Positions 1 through 12,850 of a stretch of 64,000 nucleotides of DNA are shown here, piece by piece. Numbering within the stretch: position 1 is the stretch's first letter; every line of letters starts with the position of its first letter. The stretch comes from Amphiura filiformis (taxonomy: Eukaryota; Echinodermata; Ophiuroidea; Amphilepidida; Amphiuridae): the NCBI RefSeq assembly GCF_039555335.1, contig NC_092640.1, positions 42,151,099 through 42,215,098 on the forward strand, written 5' to 3'. The position numbers were made by a program, and so were the translations under genes. Below the pieces are notes generated by a model that worked only from the letters and a program-made list of their open reading frames with translations, had not been told where the DNA came from and searched no databases.

Positions 1-1
1 T

Positions 2-247
2 GCAAATTTATTACCACCTGATAATATTGATCCAATGAGCGACCGAATTGTCCGTTACGGACGACTAATCCAATCGATAATGACTCTATTGACATGTACG
101 AACAGAGCCCCACTGACCGAGTTTTGGGATATTTTTCACTGGTTTGCAGCTGTTTGCTGTCATTTACTCATCAAGACGGAGTACCGTTATTATAAGGACT
201 ATGCCAATTATTTAAAGATTGACATGACTGTAGAGAATAAGCCATAA
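2..247 (+). other. Open frame running off the left edge, unidentified
   Basis: A frame is open from the left edge to TAA at 245-247, about 81 codons. An internal ATG lies at 35, but the frame is open upstream of it, so this may be the 3' end of a longer coding region or exon. The translation has an aromatic-rich stretch (Trp, Phe, Cys, Tyr) and ends in charged residues. I do not recognise a family. It could be the tail of a transposon protein, since an inverted-repeat element starts 265 bp downstream, or a chance frame. There is no paralogous copy in the window to test it against. Confidence 0.22.
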
Positions 248-512
248 TTGATTGACAAAAAGTACTAAATTTGTACATATGACGGTTTTATGACGCCAAT
301 CTTCAAAATACGATCAAAAAATGGCTGCCCGGTGAAGTAAAATGTGCATTGGAATAACACGGCGAGTTTGGATAGATCTTTTTAATAAAAATGTATGTTC
401 CTCCGTTATTAAAGCTTGTACCGGATTGAAGATTCAGATATTTGGAAAAGAATAAGTAATTGAAACAGAGAGGAAGTACTAAAATCATAGCTTTTATACT
501 TTTTTATATATA

Positions 513-1150
513 CTGCGCCAATAAAGTATCCTTACAGTTGGAAAAATAATCACAATTTCAAAACTGAACAATATTGGGGTAAATTTTTATCTAATCCTGC
601 ACATTATGACACCACAATGAATCCAATGTGACTTCAAGAAGCAAAGTTACAAGCATTTGATTAGACGAAGGTCCAGTTTTAAAAGTGACAAGCTGGCCTA
701 TTCAGAACTCCACAGACTAGACATCTGGTTTGAGAGTGGTGAATGGCTAATTTATGCTTTTGGCTTTAATTTAAAACAAAAGGAACAAAAGAAAACTGAA
801 ACAAAAGAACTGACATATAAAATGAAAGTTATGAAAAGTACAGAGAAGCAAAAACTGAAATAAAAACTGCTTTAAATAACGCTTCACTGCAGAAACTGTG
901 TTGTCTCTTTGTTTCGTTTGTTGGCATCTTTTTGCGCCTTGTATAGGCCAGTTTGTCACTTTTAAAACTGGCCCTTCATCTATTCAATGGCTTGTAACTT
1001 TACTTCTTGAGGTCACATTGGATTCAATGTGGTGTCATAATGTGCAGGATTTCATAATGCATCTATTAACAAAACGAATTTACTCCAATATTGTTCAGGT
1101 TTGAAATTGTGATTATTTTTCCAACTGTAAGGATACTTTATTGGCGCAGT
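513..1150. mobile_element. Foldback/TIR element with ~190-bp inverted arms
   Basis: The left arm (513-~703) begins CTGCGCCAATAAAGTATCCT and its reverse complement forms the right arm (~941-1150), ending at GGCGCAG. Matching continues with small mismatches for about 190 bp, then the arms are separated by a ~235-bp purine-rich centre. Both ends abut TA (TATA on both sides), compatible with a TA target duplication of the Tc1/mariner type. No transposase frame is visible, so it is non-autonomous. Confidence 0.75.
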
Positions 1151-1152
1151 AT

Positions 1153-2234
1153 AATTATGATACTAACTAGTTCATCCCCAATAGCTACGATACAGCGCTA
1201 CCAGTAGGGTTCAATTGCCTATTGTGAGTGTCCCTGTGTTGTGTGCATACATGTAGTTAACACTAACTGCATGATGTGTGGATATATTTTACTGCATTTT
1301 ATAAGCAACGATTTTTAAATCGTAAATAAAAATTGTGATATATTTAGGAACACATTTAGCCCATTCACCTAAGATCCAGGTGCTTGTATAGAATATTCAA
1401 TCACCGTGTCTATAACACAATACATATGTAAACTTTCTTTATCTGTGTCAATAATAGAGTATTGATTTCAATAGCATTGAATACATTTTGAGTTTGTACT
1501 TAATTTACCAGTGAGCGATCTAGCTATCGAATTCTAGCCAATCAGATAGGACTCCTTTTCTTGCGTTCGGTGAAATACCAATCGCCCGTCGCTCACCAAC
1601 GGAGTATGGAGCTGTATGGAAAAATATTTATAATATAGGGTGTTGACACTGTGTGTGGTTCCGTCTCATCTACTATTTCCATGAGATGACTGAAAATGGT
1701 CCTTTCAAATAGATTTTTTTGTCTTCGAATGACAAATTGGTTAAAAGAACTACATGTTTCAGCAGGTACGTAAAGGACCATTACATCTACATATCATTAA
1801 ATTATTTGAAAAACTTAATTTAAATGGTACAATGAGTCGAAAATTAGCAAATGTTACTGAACTAAAACCTGAATAAATTTTCACCCCACCAAAAAATAAA
1901 GGGTATCAGATGGAAGCTGAGCCTTTCAACTAAATAAAGTTCTGTGTACGTGAAGTCCAATTTGGCTAAAGAAAGTCAAGACCACACAAAATATCAAGCT
2001 TCTCAATTATAAACAGCCAGACAACGGGTCCTCATATTGAAAACAACAGAACGATTGAATGGTTTCCTGTCAGCAAAATGCATACATCACCCTGTCCTTG
2101 TGTACTATATACAAAGGCCCCATTGTTATTTAGATAGATGGCTACACAACAACGCACTGCCAGGAAAAAAACTAGGCGCGAAATTCTATCTGTATTTTCA
2201 ATGCAATGGCGTGCTCGCTTTTGGGCCATTTTTT
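1153..2234. other. Non-coding stretch, no gene seen
   Basis: No coding frame with recognisable motifs. Around 1510-1610 the sequence has pieces (GAGCGA...CCAATC; AATACCAATCGCCCGTCGCTC; GGAGTAT) resembling the ends of the TIR element at 28920-29045, so a decayed copy of that family probably lies here. The rest is AT-rich unique DNA. Confidence 0.4.
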
Positions 2235-2582
2235 GGCGGGTATGTTTCCCCGGAATTTTGAGTTGGTGGGTCTTTGGGAACTGACGGCGTACCGGTCTTT
2301 TGGAGCTGCGAACAAGTAAAATGGGGACTTTTGGAGCTGCGAACAGTCAAAATCAAGGGTCTTTCATGGCTTTTTGGTTGAAGTCGCCTGAAAACAACCC
2401 AGAAATATGAGGAATGAGCAATTTTTGGGTCTTTTAGAGCTGAAATTATCAAAATCAAGGGTCTTTCGGAGCTCTATTTTGGCCAAGTATAGCGGGTTTT
2501 TATGAGCTGCGAAATCCAAAAAGTGACATCTTTCCGGGGGAACATACCCGTATGGTCCGATGTGTTCAGTGACCCCCCCCGG
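2235..2582. mobile_element. G/C-tract repeat element, relative of 23921-24240
   Basis: Starts near GGCGGGTATGTTTCCCC and ends near GAACATACCCGTATGG followed by CAGTGACCCCCCCCC. The interior repeats a motif like TTTTGGAGCTGCGAAC at irregular spacing. The same architecture (ACATACCCGTA, then a GTGA/GAGTG-C(n) end, with GAACTG-type internal repeats) is found in the element at 23921-24240, so I place both in one family. The left end is not well resolved. Confidence 0.45.
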
Positions 2583-2767
2583 ACTGGACCAGCCTCCTGC
2601 ATTTGATAAACAGTAACACCATGATCATTATTTGCCTGTATTATGGATGAGTCAGCCAATGTTGACATAACTGTAAAGTTGGATATCCACCACAAAAGAA
2701 TAGCTTCTGGCATTTATTTATCTTAACTCCTCAACAATGGTCACTGACCTCAATCAATTAACTAAAT

Positions 2768-2780
2768 TAATAATAATATA

Positions 2781-2812
<32 letters not shown>

Positions 2813-2829
2813 ATGATAATAATAATACA
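2768..2829. repeat. (TAA)n microsatellite
   Basis: Near-perfect run of ATA/TAA triplets interrupted once by ACATG. Confidence 0.9.
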
Positions 2830-3023
2830 TTTATATAAATTAATAAAAGTTGTAAAATTAAATATTAGAAATATTCATCTCATTCATTTAGGCCTAGGCA
2901 TATCAAACTTATTTCTCCACTGGAAATTATGAAATAACTAAACAGCCAATCGATCAGAACCCATCACTCCAGAGATCAACAGTAAATCAACATTCATTAT
3001 ACACAAAAATGAATATCGTTTTT

Positions 3024-5731
3024 GGGGCGCCCTCTACGGAGGGGCACCATATAGGCTTGACTTTGTGAAAAGTTTCTAATTTCACTCTTGCTAGATTTAC
3101 TCCGCAATTGTTTTGCTAAAATTATGCCCAGCTCAGAAATAAAACCACAATATGCTTGGATTTTATTTTATTATTGTTTTCTGATATGCACGGGATAAAA
3201 TGGTGTGCGTATATTCTTTGTTTAAAATACAAAATTAATGGACTTATAAAAACACCAAATAAACCGCGACCTTTGATATGGCTTAAACCAGTTTACCGCC
3301 TCTTATAACCCGATAGACAGTGACCCACACTATGAACCACAATAGCCTAATCTCAATGGCATAATCCAATAACCTCAATTAAACAATCATAGTGCAAAAT
3401 TTGACCTAAGTTGCAGAGTGTGAGTTTTTGTACCTAAAGTTTCAAAGTCATTAAATGAATGTGCAAATGTATTGGGGTTAAAGAACCGTGTGCTGATAGA
3501 TGCGCATGTTGTGGATCCCAGTGCAAGTTGACCATTAAAATAAGCAAACATTGCTGGGTAGATAACAGCTTACCAACAAGAAATCATCACCACTGCCTAT
3601 GCATTCTTTTTGTGATGACCTTCAAGATATGATGGCTATCAGAAACCCGGGATCAGAAACAGAGATAAGGTTGTTTATTCTACCAGAAGTATTGAGCCTT
3701 GAGGCAGATATGAAATATGCTGGATATGTTTGTTTTTTTTGTGGATGCAATGTGCAGTAATCAACCAAATTTGGCGAATGATTCAATTTTAATCCAGATT
3801 GATACCAAACACATTAAAGTTTGGTACATTTTAATGAAAATATGATATTTTCTTTTGAATTAATGCTGGGCCAAATTTTCTTCTTACCAACAAGACAGCA
3901 ATGAAATCATCACCACTGTTCGAAGTTTTATAATATTAATAGTCAATAGTCGTTATCAGGTGTTGCAATGATTTACATTTGCAGACCTGCTGGATACCAG
4001 CACGGAACGGGATATGTTTGAATGATAATAGATCCATTGTCCATAGGGATGTCAATTTAGATAATATTACATCCCGAATTGAAATGTTTATGAATGATAT
4101 AATTAAGATCTTTTAAAAACATCAATATTGTCTTTTCATGATCATGTTACATAATTTTGGAATGACAAGTTCTTTGAATGCTAGTAACTTTTTGTGTGTG
4201 GCACAACTAACCGGGTGGGAAATATTGGTATTATTGGTTAATACCACTAATACTAGGAAGTACTCAAGAATGTTGAAAGCTGAATTAAAAAATGGGTGCT
4301 AAATAAATCAGATGAAAAATAAAGTTTTAGGCCCTAACTATGACCTTTTCCAATTTTAGTTTTAGCTTTTTAACAAATAAAAAACTAAACATTGGTAAAT
4401 GGCAAAAGACAGAAAAGGCAAAAAGATCGAATAAATTTAGAGTTATGTATAGGCCTAAGCTAAAGCTGTAGGAGTTATGATATTGTTATGAACATTATGG
4501 ACATAGGCGTAGATTCCGGGGGTGGGATAAATCTCCAATATTTTGATATGTGGGTTTCTGACCAAATTAACATCATATTTGGCCATTTTAGCCTAAAAAG
4601 TAGGAGTCATGTAGACCCATTTATATAGACACATTTTCAAATCAGCTTTCAACATGAAAATGCCCGGTCACAGTATTTTCCAGTATATCTGGTGGTATTT
4701 ATCAATAATTTTCCACCCGGTTAATCAATTATTCCACACACAAATAATTATTATCATTCCATGTACTTGTTAATGTAAAATTATGAAACATGATCTTCAT
4801 CTATGGCGTTGTCTTTTTAAAGATAGTTCTTGTTACTTTTTAATGCTAAGAATCTTTTTGGATATATCAAATTGTAGAATCTTAGACTTTCAGTGTATCG
4901 AGGATGTTACAGAGGTTGTATAGATGTGTCGAGGATGTTACGTTTATGAACAAAACGTTACGTTTGTATTTTCAACATTGTTAATCATTGCTAGTGTATG
5001 TTAACAAATGAAAGTTCTGTAATTTTTTTAAATTCTTCAATGCTACAAAAATGCAAGTATTCTTTTGGATATCATCAAATTGTAAATTTCTAGTCCGATT
5101 TTCAGTGTGTTAACAACTATGTATCAAAGACGTTACATTCATGTACAAAACATTAACGTTCTTATCTTGTAAACATTGTATACCCATAGCTACTTTTATG
5201 AAGAATGAATGTTCTGTAATTGTTTTTTATCCTTCATTTCTATTTGATTTTCAGTGTATTAGCAAGTAGATGATGTATATGTATCACAGACGTTATACAT
5301 TTAAAAAAAATTAACATTTTCGTTTGGTCAACATAGGCGTAGATCCCGGGTGGGGGATAACCCACCCCACCCCCATATTATGCCAGGGGGAGCTTACTTA
5401 TTTGTTTCTTCTATACTATTCATCATATACCCATGCATAATGAAATTCAACAATATTCAATATCCAACGCAATATCCTAACTACAAAATAGGCCCCCAAA
5501 ACAGAACTCATAATAGCAAATCGACACGAAAGCTTCATTCCAATTTATTTCATCCAAAACGGTCCTGTCATACACCTTCCCCAATCAAACACATTTCTCT
5601 TGCATTTGATCATCTTCTACTCTTCCCAAAAAAAAATCATTATAAAACCAAATCTACACACCATGAAATTCATCATATCACGTCCAAGCTCACATCGGGC
5701 GCCCCGTTCCTTTTTTAAAGGAATTTTTATT
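3024..5731 (+). mobile_element. Helentron-like (Helitron2-type) non-autonomous element
   Basis: Units 2 and 3 have a continuous AT-rich site (ATCGTTTTTT then ATTAATAATT, 59851ff); unit 1 is split there between two T residues by 2.7 kb. The insert begins GGGGCGCCC (3024-3032). Near its right end the reverse complement GGGCGCCCC lies at 5697-5705, not at the terminus, followed by a stem-loop TTCCTTT-TTT-AAAGGAA (5707-5723) and TTTTTATT. Internal-placed asymmetric inverted repeats, a 3' hairpin and T/T insertion without target duplication are the published hallmarks of Helentrons. Three degenerate ~190-bp internal repeats lie around 4840-5330. No Rep/helicase frame is visible. Confidence 0.6.
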
Positions 5732-7099
5732 TATTAATAATTGACAGATAGGAACAAAATGAGTACTCCTCATATCTGCACAATAACACCATCCCTAAAC
5801 ACGATTCTTTTGTCCACTTTTATGCACTAGGTTGACTTTTTCATACAGCAAAAGAATTTTCATTCAATCAATCTCTGAAGCAAGTATATGTCAAGTATCA
5901 TCTGATCATTATCCATCACGTTCCAATCGGGTTGATATCGTTGAAGTTGTTGCTCTGTCGATTTCAGTTATTATTTTTGCTTTAATTATCAACAGTTTAA
6001 TCGGAATGAAGCATGCCTTATTACCTGGCCTCTGACTAAGATAGCAGTGATCAGCATGATCAGTGACAATGGCCTTGTTACTTATTTATAACCCTTACAT
6101 ACCAAGGCCATTGAAGAGTTTTGCATATAGATTTGATATCTTCAAACGTGATGCGTTTTGCATACGTAATGACTTCCAGGAATGACATTTAAGTGAGAAG
6201 GAAAGCTTCCCAGATACCCTTGCCCTTATTAGCTCTTATTGAAACATGTTCATGTTGAAATGTGAATTTTCTTTGAAGGGACGCAACAGGCTACAGTTTC
6301 CGTCAAATATTCTCAGAATGCCATGCATTGTCATGGGCTCAACATAATTTGGAATTTCTTGATACCTATGAAAACCGCTTGTAATTTTAGGCCCAAAACA
6401 CGGCGTTTATCGGGCTAAAAAGGAAGATGTAAGGGGTACTTCTTCATTTATTTTTCTTCGAGATCCAATGGAAAAAAATAGGGAGCGTGTCCCCTCCCCC
6501 GCGCTTCCGTCACCTCTGGATAAACACGTATGTTTCTTTTTTTATACCGAGTATGCAATTTCGGTTGAGTGTGTTTTTGGTGGACAATAGGTGTAAATAG
6601 CCAAAATTTGAATGGAAACAGGAAAAGTTCCCCACGCAAATTACGATCGTAGTAGTAGTATTTTGTCCCAGTGAATGCGCGCACCGCTTCAGTTTTCGCG
6701 ACAGAAGATGTAGTAAGGAATACCGTAAAGCATGTGAGGATACGGGTAGCCATATTGGGGTGAATTTTGAGTGACAAATTACTGAGATCAGTGAAAATTC
6801 GTTTACGAATAAAATTTACCACAAAGCAATAAAATCAAGATGATTTCACTTAGCTGCTTCGTATGGTGTTGTGCAACCCTTAATGTTATTGTGTGTTCAT
6901 CTTGGTCTTCATAGGATGTCAACGATGTAGTTAATCATTTTTCCCACCATGCTCTTGGTAGTTGAAAGTAGCATGGAGTGAATGAACTACCGGTTTAAAG
7001 TTTGTCAGTATATATTTATGCTACAGAATATCTCAAATTAATTTCTGTTAAAATCACATTTTTACTTAACGTGACCTTATTTGTTTTTCTATTTTGCAG
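5732..7099 (+). other. Last intron of RERG-like copy A (part)
   Basis: Aligned throughout with the last introns of copies B (from ~33010) and C (from ~59860). It ends in a pyrimidine-rich tract and TTTTGCAG at 7092-7099. The two exons expected upstream of this intron are not found between 1 and 5731. Confidence 0.7.
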
Positions 7100-7516
7100 G
7101 AGGAAACGATACACAGAGAAGGTCATATAAGATGGGCGGATGGCTTCTTATTAATATACAGCATCACGGACAGAAAAAGTTTTGAAGACATTGTGCAAAT
7201 CAAAAACTATCTTGATGAAATCAAGAAAGCCAGAAATGTTTCTCTAGTAATTATTGGTAACAAAAATGACTTGGATCACATTCGTGAAGTGACGGTGGAA
7301 GAAGGCGAAAAATGCGCACAAGATCTAGCATGTGCTTTCTTTGAGAGCTCCGCTTGTTCCGGAGATGAGAACATACGTGAAGCCTTTCATGAACTCTACA
7401 GAGAGGTTAGAAGAAGAAAAGCCATAGAGAATGGGAAAGGAAGGCGAAGAAGCTCTATCCAACAGATGAAACAGGTTTTGAATAAAACTTTTACAAAGAT
7501 CAACAATAGACAATAG
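7100..7516 (+). CDS. RERG: RERG-like small GTPase copy A, terminal coding exon
   Basis: This 417-bp exon encodes the last 138 residues of a Ras-superfamily GTPase. It follows a TTTTGCAG acceptor and ends in TAG. It opens with EETI, completing the switch II motif DTAGQ-EETI from the preceding exon. G4 is NKND (residues 54-57), followed by LDH as in RERG; G5 is ESSAC (82-86). The tail is rich in Arg/Lys (VRRRKA, GRRRSS) and lacks a CAAX box, as known for RERG. The frame and phase 0 match copies B and C. The protein sequence is identical to copy B; seven or so nucleotide changes between them are all synonymous. The upstream exons of this copy lie outside the window or are lost. RERG family proteins bind and hydrolyse GTP in the cytosol; the role here is inferred from family only. 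Confidence 0.9.
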   Translation, partial: EETIHREGHIRWADGFLLIYSITDRKSFEDIVQIKNYLDEIKKARNVSLVIIGNKNDLDHIREVTVEEGEKCAQDLACAFFESSACSGDENIREAFHELYREVRRRKAIENGKGRRRSSIQQMKQVLNKTFTKINNRQ

Positions 7517-8884
7517 AGCTGTTTTGGAATCTGATGGGGAAGTATTCACTTCGTTTACCATGAAGTTTATATCCTGATGCTAAAGTGACATGAGGAAATA
7601 TAACAGAAAAACCACGGAATCAGTATTTTGATAAGATCGCTATAATTATATGCGAAACATAATATTTACCATGTTTACCATGGATATTATATACATTAAA
7701 CAGCCATGTACACTTTTATAAATCATATACCTAATTAGTAAATTCGTGAGAGAGACCACTACATGGAGGCTACCATTACAACTGGGTGCCAGTGTCTGGA
7801 AAGAGACACCTATAACACACAATGGGACTACACTTTTTAATCGACAGCTGTTGTCATCAGCAACTTAACACACATAATTTGGTGTAAAAACTATCAAAAA
7901 AATAACCGCTAATTGTTTACATTTAACAGGGTTCACCATTCTCATCATTTGAATTTAGTAGTCAGTCGTTTTATGAAAACCAACGAATATCCACATTTCG
8001 TCTTTCTACTCATTTGCGAGGAGCGCGTGCTTCTCTATGTACATGCTTTTTCTGATATATTGTCGTGTAATGGCTGCTCCCATGCATGGTGAATTTATAA
8101 ATTCGATTTATAAACATAGTGTACAGGGCTGTTAGTATCAAAACGTGGATTGACCCTGGTAAAATGGATCGAAATGTAATTACTGTCTTCAAATATTTTA
8201 ACACACGATTGCGAAAGAAAGTAATTTTATAATATAAAACCAAGGATGAAACAAGTACAGTAAAAACTGATAAAAATGTTTTGACATTAATCATTGTTAA
8301 TCCATTTTTCATTCAAAAGATTAAGAGGGTTCGAATAAATACATAAGAGCTAATCTTAAGTCCATTACAAGGAAAGAAAGAAAAAAAAAACAGCGCGTTT
8401 TGTTAAACATTTGTAATAAAACGAATCACATTTACCATAAAAACCATTGAGGCTGTTAATCGGTTCACCTAGCTTAAAACAACTGGGCTGTTAAATTGTT
8501 GGTTCCGGTGTCGGTCACCCACCTTTACAGAGCAAAATATAGAATGAGAGAGTGAGAGGGAGGGAGAGAGAAAGAGTCGGGGGAGGGAGGGAGTGAGGGT
8601 GGGAGAGGTCGTTTCTTACCTTTTCTCCCGTAACGTCCTAAAGTTTTCGATAAGTTTATTTTCTACCAAACTGAAGGCAATTATGATAGATACAAATTAT
8701 TAAGATTTATCACAGCAAACACATAACATGTATAAATGGTATTAATACGTTTTCTTAAAAGTAAAACGTTTTGCTAATAACATTAAATGTCGGATTATAA
8801 AACAAATCAAAACGTTTTAAAACATTTTGTATGAAAAAGGTGACATCTTGTTATGGATATAATTTATAAATCTTACTATACTAA
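7517..8884 (+). other. 3' flank of copy A, no further gene
   Basis: 7517-~7835 aligns with 34067-~34385 and 61336-~61650 (3' UTR/flank of the paralogs). From ~7836 unit 1 has private sequence absent from units 2 and 3. A possible poly(A) signal AATAAA lies at 8334-8339. A GA-rich tract lies at 8545-8610. No convincing coding frame. Confidence 0.5.
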
Positions 8885-9139
8885 GGGACCGATATTTACG
8901 GCAGGGGGGGAATGGGTGTTTTGGCAAAAATATCGACAAAAAATTTCGTGTTCCCCCCTCGCGTCTGCTCAAAATTTTCGCGTTCCCCCTTGTTTTCCCA
9001 ATTTTCTCCATTTAAAATTTAACAAGCCCCCCTCCTGGTTCAACTAAAAATTGCAGGTTCCCCCCTCAAGACCACAAAAAAATTTCGTGTTCCCCCCTAA
9101 ATTTACCCATTCCCCCTGCCATAAATAACGATCGCTCCC
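8885..9139. mobile_element. Harbinger-like MITE with TAA target duplication
   Basis: Terminal inverted repeats of about 35 bp: left begins GGGACCGATATTTACGGCAG, right ends in the reverse complement of GGGAGCGATCGTTATTTATG. TAA flanks both ends (8882-8884 and 9140-9142). GGG-ended TIRs with a TWA target duplication are typical of PIF/Harbinger. The interior repeats a module like AATTTCGTGTTCCCCCC four or five times. No transposase frame. Absent from units 2 and 3. Confidence 0.65.
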
Positions 9140-9320
9140 TAAACAAATAAATGTTCATTTATACCAAATATTGGTCAAAAAATGCTATTTTGAAGTGTGT
9201 GATTTAACAAAGTATCGATATAATACAGAAAGGTACCCATTGGTTTTAAAGTAAATTGATAAGTTTTGTACGTGACTCTTCGTTTATGGTTTTTCAATGT
9301 GCTACTTCTAATGCTTCAGG

Positions 9321-9507
9321 CAACCGTTATTTAATACATTCCCCTTCTATTTCTTAAAATGTTTAACTTCTAACGAATGTTTGATGACGCAAAATCGATA
9401 TATTTCCACCTGACATTCTACATAACATATTATCGATTTAACGCCATCAAACATTCGTTATAACTCAAACATTACTGTTAATACATTAGAATGGAAATAG
9501 ACTAAAA
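9321..9507. mobile_element. Decayed inverted-repeat element related to 57544-57834
   Basis: Two facing copies of TCTAACGAATGTTTGATGA (9370ff and, inverted, ~9440-9475) flank an AT-rich centre with ATCGATATA and TATCGATTT. The same core makes up the middle of the complete element at 57544-57834. Outer ends have diverged, so this copy is older or truncated. Confidence 0.55.
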
Positions 9508-9570
9508 CGAAGACATGTTACATCTAATTCGAATACTCAGAATCTGTGGTGGCCATTATACTATCCTTTT

Positions 9571-9930
9571 GAATCACAATACATCTACCTGAGCACGAGC
9601 TGCTATGGAATGTTGTCCAGGCGCAACAAATGAAACTATTGTATTCCTGGTATGTTCGTTAGCGTCGAACCGATCTGAATACCAGAATCACAATACACCT
9701 ACCTGAGCACGAGCTGCTATGGACTGTTGTCCAGGCACAACATGTGACACTATTGTATTCCTGGTATGTTTGTTAGCATCCAATCGATCTGAATACCAGA
9801 ATCGCAATACATCTACCTGCGTATGAGCTGCTATGGATGGAATGTTGTCCAGATGCAACAGGTGCAACTATTGTATTTCAGCTATGTTCGTTAGCGTCCA
9901 GTCAATCTGAATACCAGACGCACAATACAT
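9571..9930. repeat. Minisatellite, 114-118-bp unit, three copies
   Basis: Units start at 9571, 9685 and 9799 with GAATCACAATACA/TCTACCTG and contain GAGCTGCTATGGA, TTGTCCAG and TTGTATTCCTG. A fourth start is visible at ~9917. Units 2 and 3 have only about one and a half copies at the matching place (~34385-34550, ~61655-61820), so copy number changed after duplication. Confidence 0.8.
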
Positions 9931-10374
9931 CACGTTTTATAGTTAATTGGTGACAAAAACTTAAATAATTGTGCATTTTGATAACGCATATTTTGTTGTG
10001 AATTTTGCAGGATGCCGAATCATGCCGTATCTATGCCATTTCACTGTAAACAAAAATGCGTTACTCTAAAGACAAAATAATATGATACGTCGTTACATGT
10101 ATTCTGCAGTATGTCGACATCATGACGTAATGTATTATTATTCAAGTATATAAAAGGTTCACAAACTATAATAAATCGAGTTGCCGACAAAATTAAAATA
10201 CTCTAACGGATGTTTTCAGTGCTGGGATTTTGGTAGCCTATTTTGTTTTACACAACTGGTGCAATTTACAATGTCAGATGTTGTTACTTTCTGTCATAAT
10301 GATTCATTATGTGCGAAAAGATGCAATTTTGACAACTTTAAATTAAATTACACCAGGAGTGCGCAACATCTTCT

Positions 10375-10776
10375 GACAAGGAGGAATTCTATTCATCTCT
10401 ATCTGACCACCTGGATGGTATGAAAAGACACAACATCCATCGGCGATTTTAATGCCAGAATAGGAACAGACAGTCATCTTTCCCATCCTTGGGTCATTGG
10501 ACCACATTGCTACCATGATTCAACAAATGACAATGGTGAGCGTCTGGTCAACACCTGCCAGGAGTACAATCTCAGACCGGCCCAGATGAGATTCCCGCAA
10601 CCCAGGAACCGTCTCTGGACTTGGACCCATCCAGCTGGATCAACCCATGCACAGCTAGATCACATACTAATAAACAGCAAGTGGGTAAATTCTCTCCGCA
10701 ACTGTTGAGCATACAACTCAGTAGAAGTGGACTCCGATCATCGTATTGTGAGCATCCGTCTAGCTGCCAGTCTGCG
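10375..10776 (+). pseudogene. Endonuclease domain fragment of the retrotransposon
   Basis: The frame reads GDFNARIG (from 10442), LDHILIN and SDHRIV, the conserved motifs around the catalytic Asp/Asn and His of exonuclease-endonuclease-phosphatase (APE) domains. The N-terminal half is missing. A frame change near 10433 and a stop at 10706-10708 (probably a former CGA Arg codon) interrupt it. Confidence 0.8.
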
Positions 10777-12850
10777 AACTAGCAAAGGAAAACCTTGTAA
10801 GAGACCAAAATTCAACTGGAAGAAGTTGCAAGATCCTGATACAAAGGAGGAATTTCAGCTGGAGCTATCAAACAGATTCCAGGTCTTGAGTCTGGATGAC
10901 ACCACACCCATCTCTGACAGGTATGAGACCTTCGAAACAGCGGTCCGTGAAGTTGCCGAGAAAGTTATTGGAAAGCAAGAGCCATGCGGACTACCAAGTT
11001 GGGTATCAGATGCAACCATCAGACTTAAACTTGAAAGGGATGAGGCCAAAAAGCGGTACTCCATTTCAAAGTCTCGTCAATCTAGAGAAAGATGGAGGAA
11101 CTTGAACACCAGCCTTAACAACTCCTATAAATCTGATGAGCTTGCTACCCTCAATAAGCAGATGGCCGACGAGATGGGGAATTATACCACCACCTGGAAA
11201 ATTATACACTCGCTTTCTGGGAAGAACTCAAGGAAAGGGGTGAAAGTCAAAAAGAGAGATGGATCAGCTCCAACCAGTGACCATGAACTGCTTGAGGAAT
11301 GGAAGGAATATTTTAGCTCACTCCTTAACAACGACAGTGGCACAGCAGCTTCAGAACTTCCTGCACCAGCTGTTGAAGATCTTTCTATTATAACTGAGCC
11401 CCCAACTCGTGAAGAAGTAGTCAAAGCAATATCACCCATGAAGACCAACAAGGCAGCAGGATTGGACTGTGCTATAACTGCAGAAGCACTTCAGGGAGGA
11501 GGGGATAGCATGATTGATATGATTCTCGAATTCTGTATGGAAGTATTCTCAACGCTGACACCACCACGTCAATGGGTTACGAATGTAATCATTCCTCTAC
11601 CAAAGAAAGGTGACCTCTCTCTCATGACAAACTACCGTGGTATTTCGCTTATGTCCATTGCCGCAAAAGTGTACAACAAGATCCTTCTGAACAGGATCCG
11701 ACCCCACATTGATCCTTTACTGAGAAGTAACCAGGCTGGCTTTAGATCTGGTCGCAGCTGTGCTCAGCAAATACACATTTGAGGAGGATTATGGAAGGCT
11801 TCAAGGAGTACCAACTTCCCTTAACAGTCACTTTTGTGGACTTCAAAAAAGCCTTCGACTCCATCAACAGGTCCGTCATGTTTTCAGTGCTGCGGCATTA
11901 TGGAATACCAAAGGTTGCGGTCAATGCCATCCAGGTGCTCTACAAAGACTCCAATAGTGCCGTTATGGTAGATGGCAGTATCTCAGAGCCTTTCCAAGTA
12001 ACAACTGGAGTGCTTCAGGGTGATGTGTTGGCACCATTCCTGTTTATTATCCTGGTAGACTACCTTCTGATGAAATCAACTTCTGGAATTGACGCTGGAA
12101 TTGTTACCTACCCACGTCGGTCAAGCAGGTATCCTGCCAAGATGCTGAATGACCTGGATTTTGCTGATGATATTGCCCTGCTGGAATCTTCCATAGACCG
12201 GGCCCAGTCACAGCTTACTAGGACTGCAACTGCAGCAGCAGATCTAGGCCTTGTAATCAGCACACCTAAGACAGAATATATGACTGCAAACTGTAACGCC
12301 CAACCAGCACTTGAAGTCTATGGTAGTACCATCAACCATGTCACAGACTTCAGGTATTTGGGTTCCAAGATGGGCTCTAGTGTTGGAGACCTAAAAAAGA
12401 AGAAAAGCACTAGCCTGGGCAGCTTTCTGGAAACTGGAACGCCTTTGGAGAAGCCCGTCCCTGCCAATCGAAACAAAAATCAAGCTGTTTCAGACAACGT
12501 GTGTTACTGTCTTTCTGTACGGGTGCGAGTCATGGGTAATTACCAAGGACATGGAAAACAAGATCAATGCATTTGCAACATCTTGCTACAGAGTCATGTT
12601 AAACATCAAGCGTGTGGATCTGATTCCAAACGAAACCATCTACAACCTGACCAACACCACTCCACTGGTTGCCAGAGTCAAGATTCATCAACTCAAATTT
12701 CTCGGCCATATACTGCGAGCCTGTGAAAGAATATGCGCTTTATATTCCACCACATGGGAAGAGGAAACCGGGACGACCGCGCACACTGTACTTACAGTAT
12801 GTCCAGCACCTCCTGGGAGATACTGAAGGGATGCTGCAGCCAAACAAAAT
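10777..12850 (+). pseudogene. Reverse transcriptase domain and C-terminus of the retrotransposon, frameshifted
   Basis: The RT palm and fingers are recognisable: NKAAGLD, VIIPLPKKGD, NYRGISLMS and NQAGFRSGRS up to 11782, then after a one-base loss FVDFKKAFDSI, GVLQGDVLAPFLF and the catalytic FADD box (near 12167). A frameshift near 12400 separates YLGSKM from LYGCESW (12518ff). The region ends with GKRKPGRPRT near 12760. All blocks are collinear with non-LTR RTs. Transcription and activity are not expected. Confidence 0.85.

Noticed and set aside
6448-6822. 124-codon minus-strand frame in the intron of copy A
   Set aside because: Most of the region is missing from unit 2 and altered in unit 3; no recognisable motif.
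7325-7561. Minus-strand frames opposite the GTPase exons
   Set aside because: Shadows of the coding exon; they change where the exon keeps its protein sequence.
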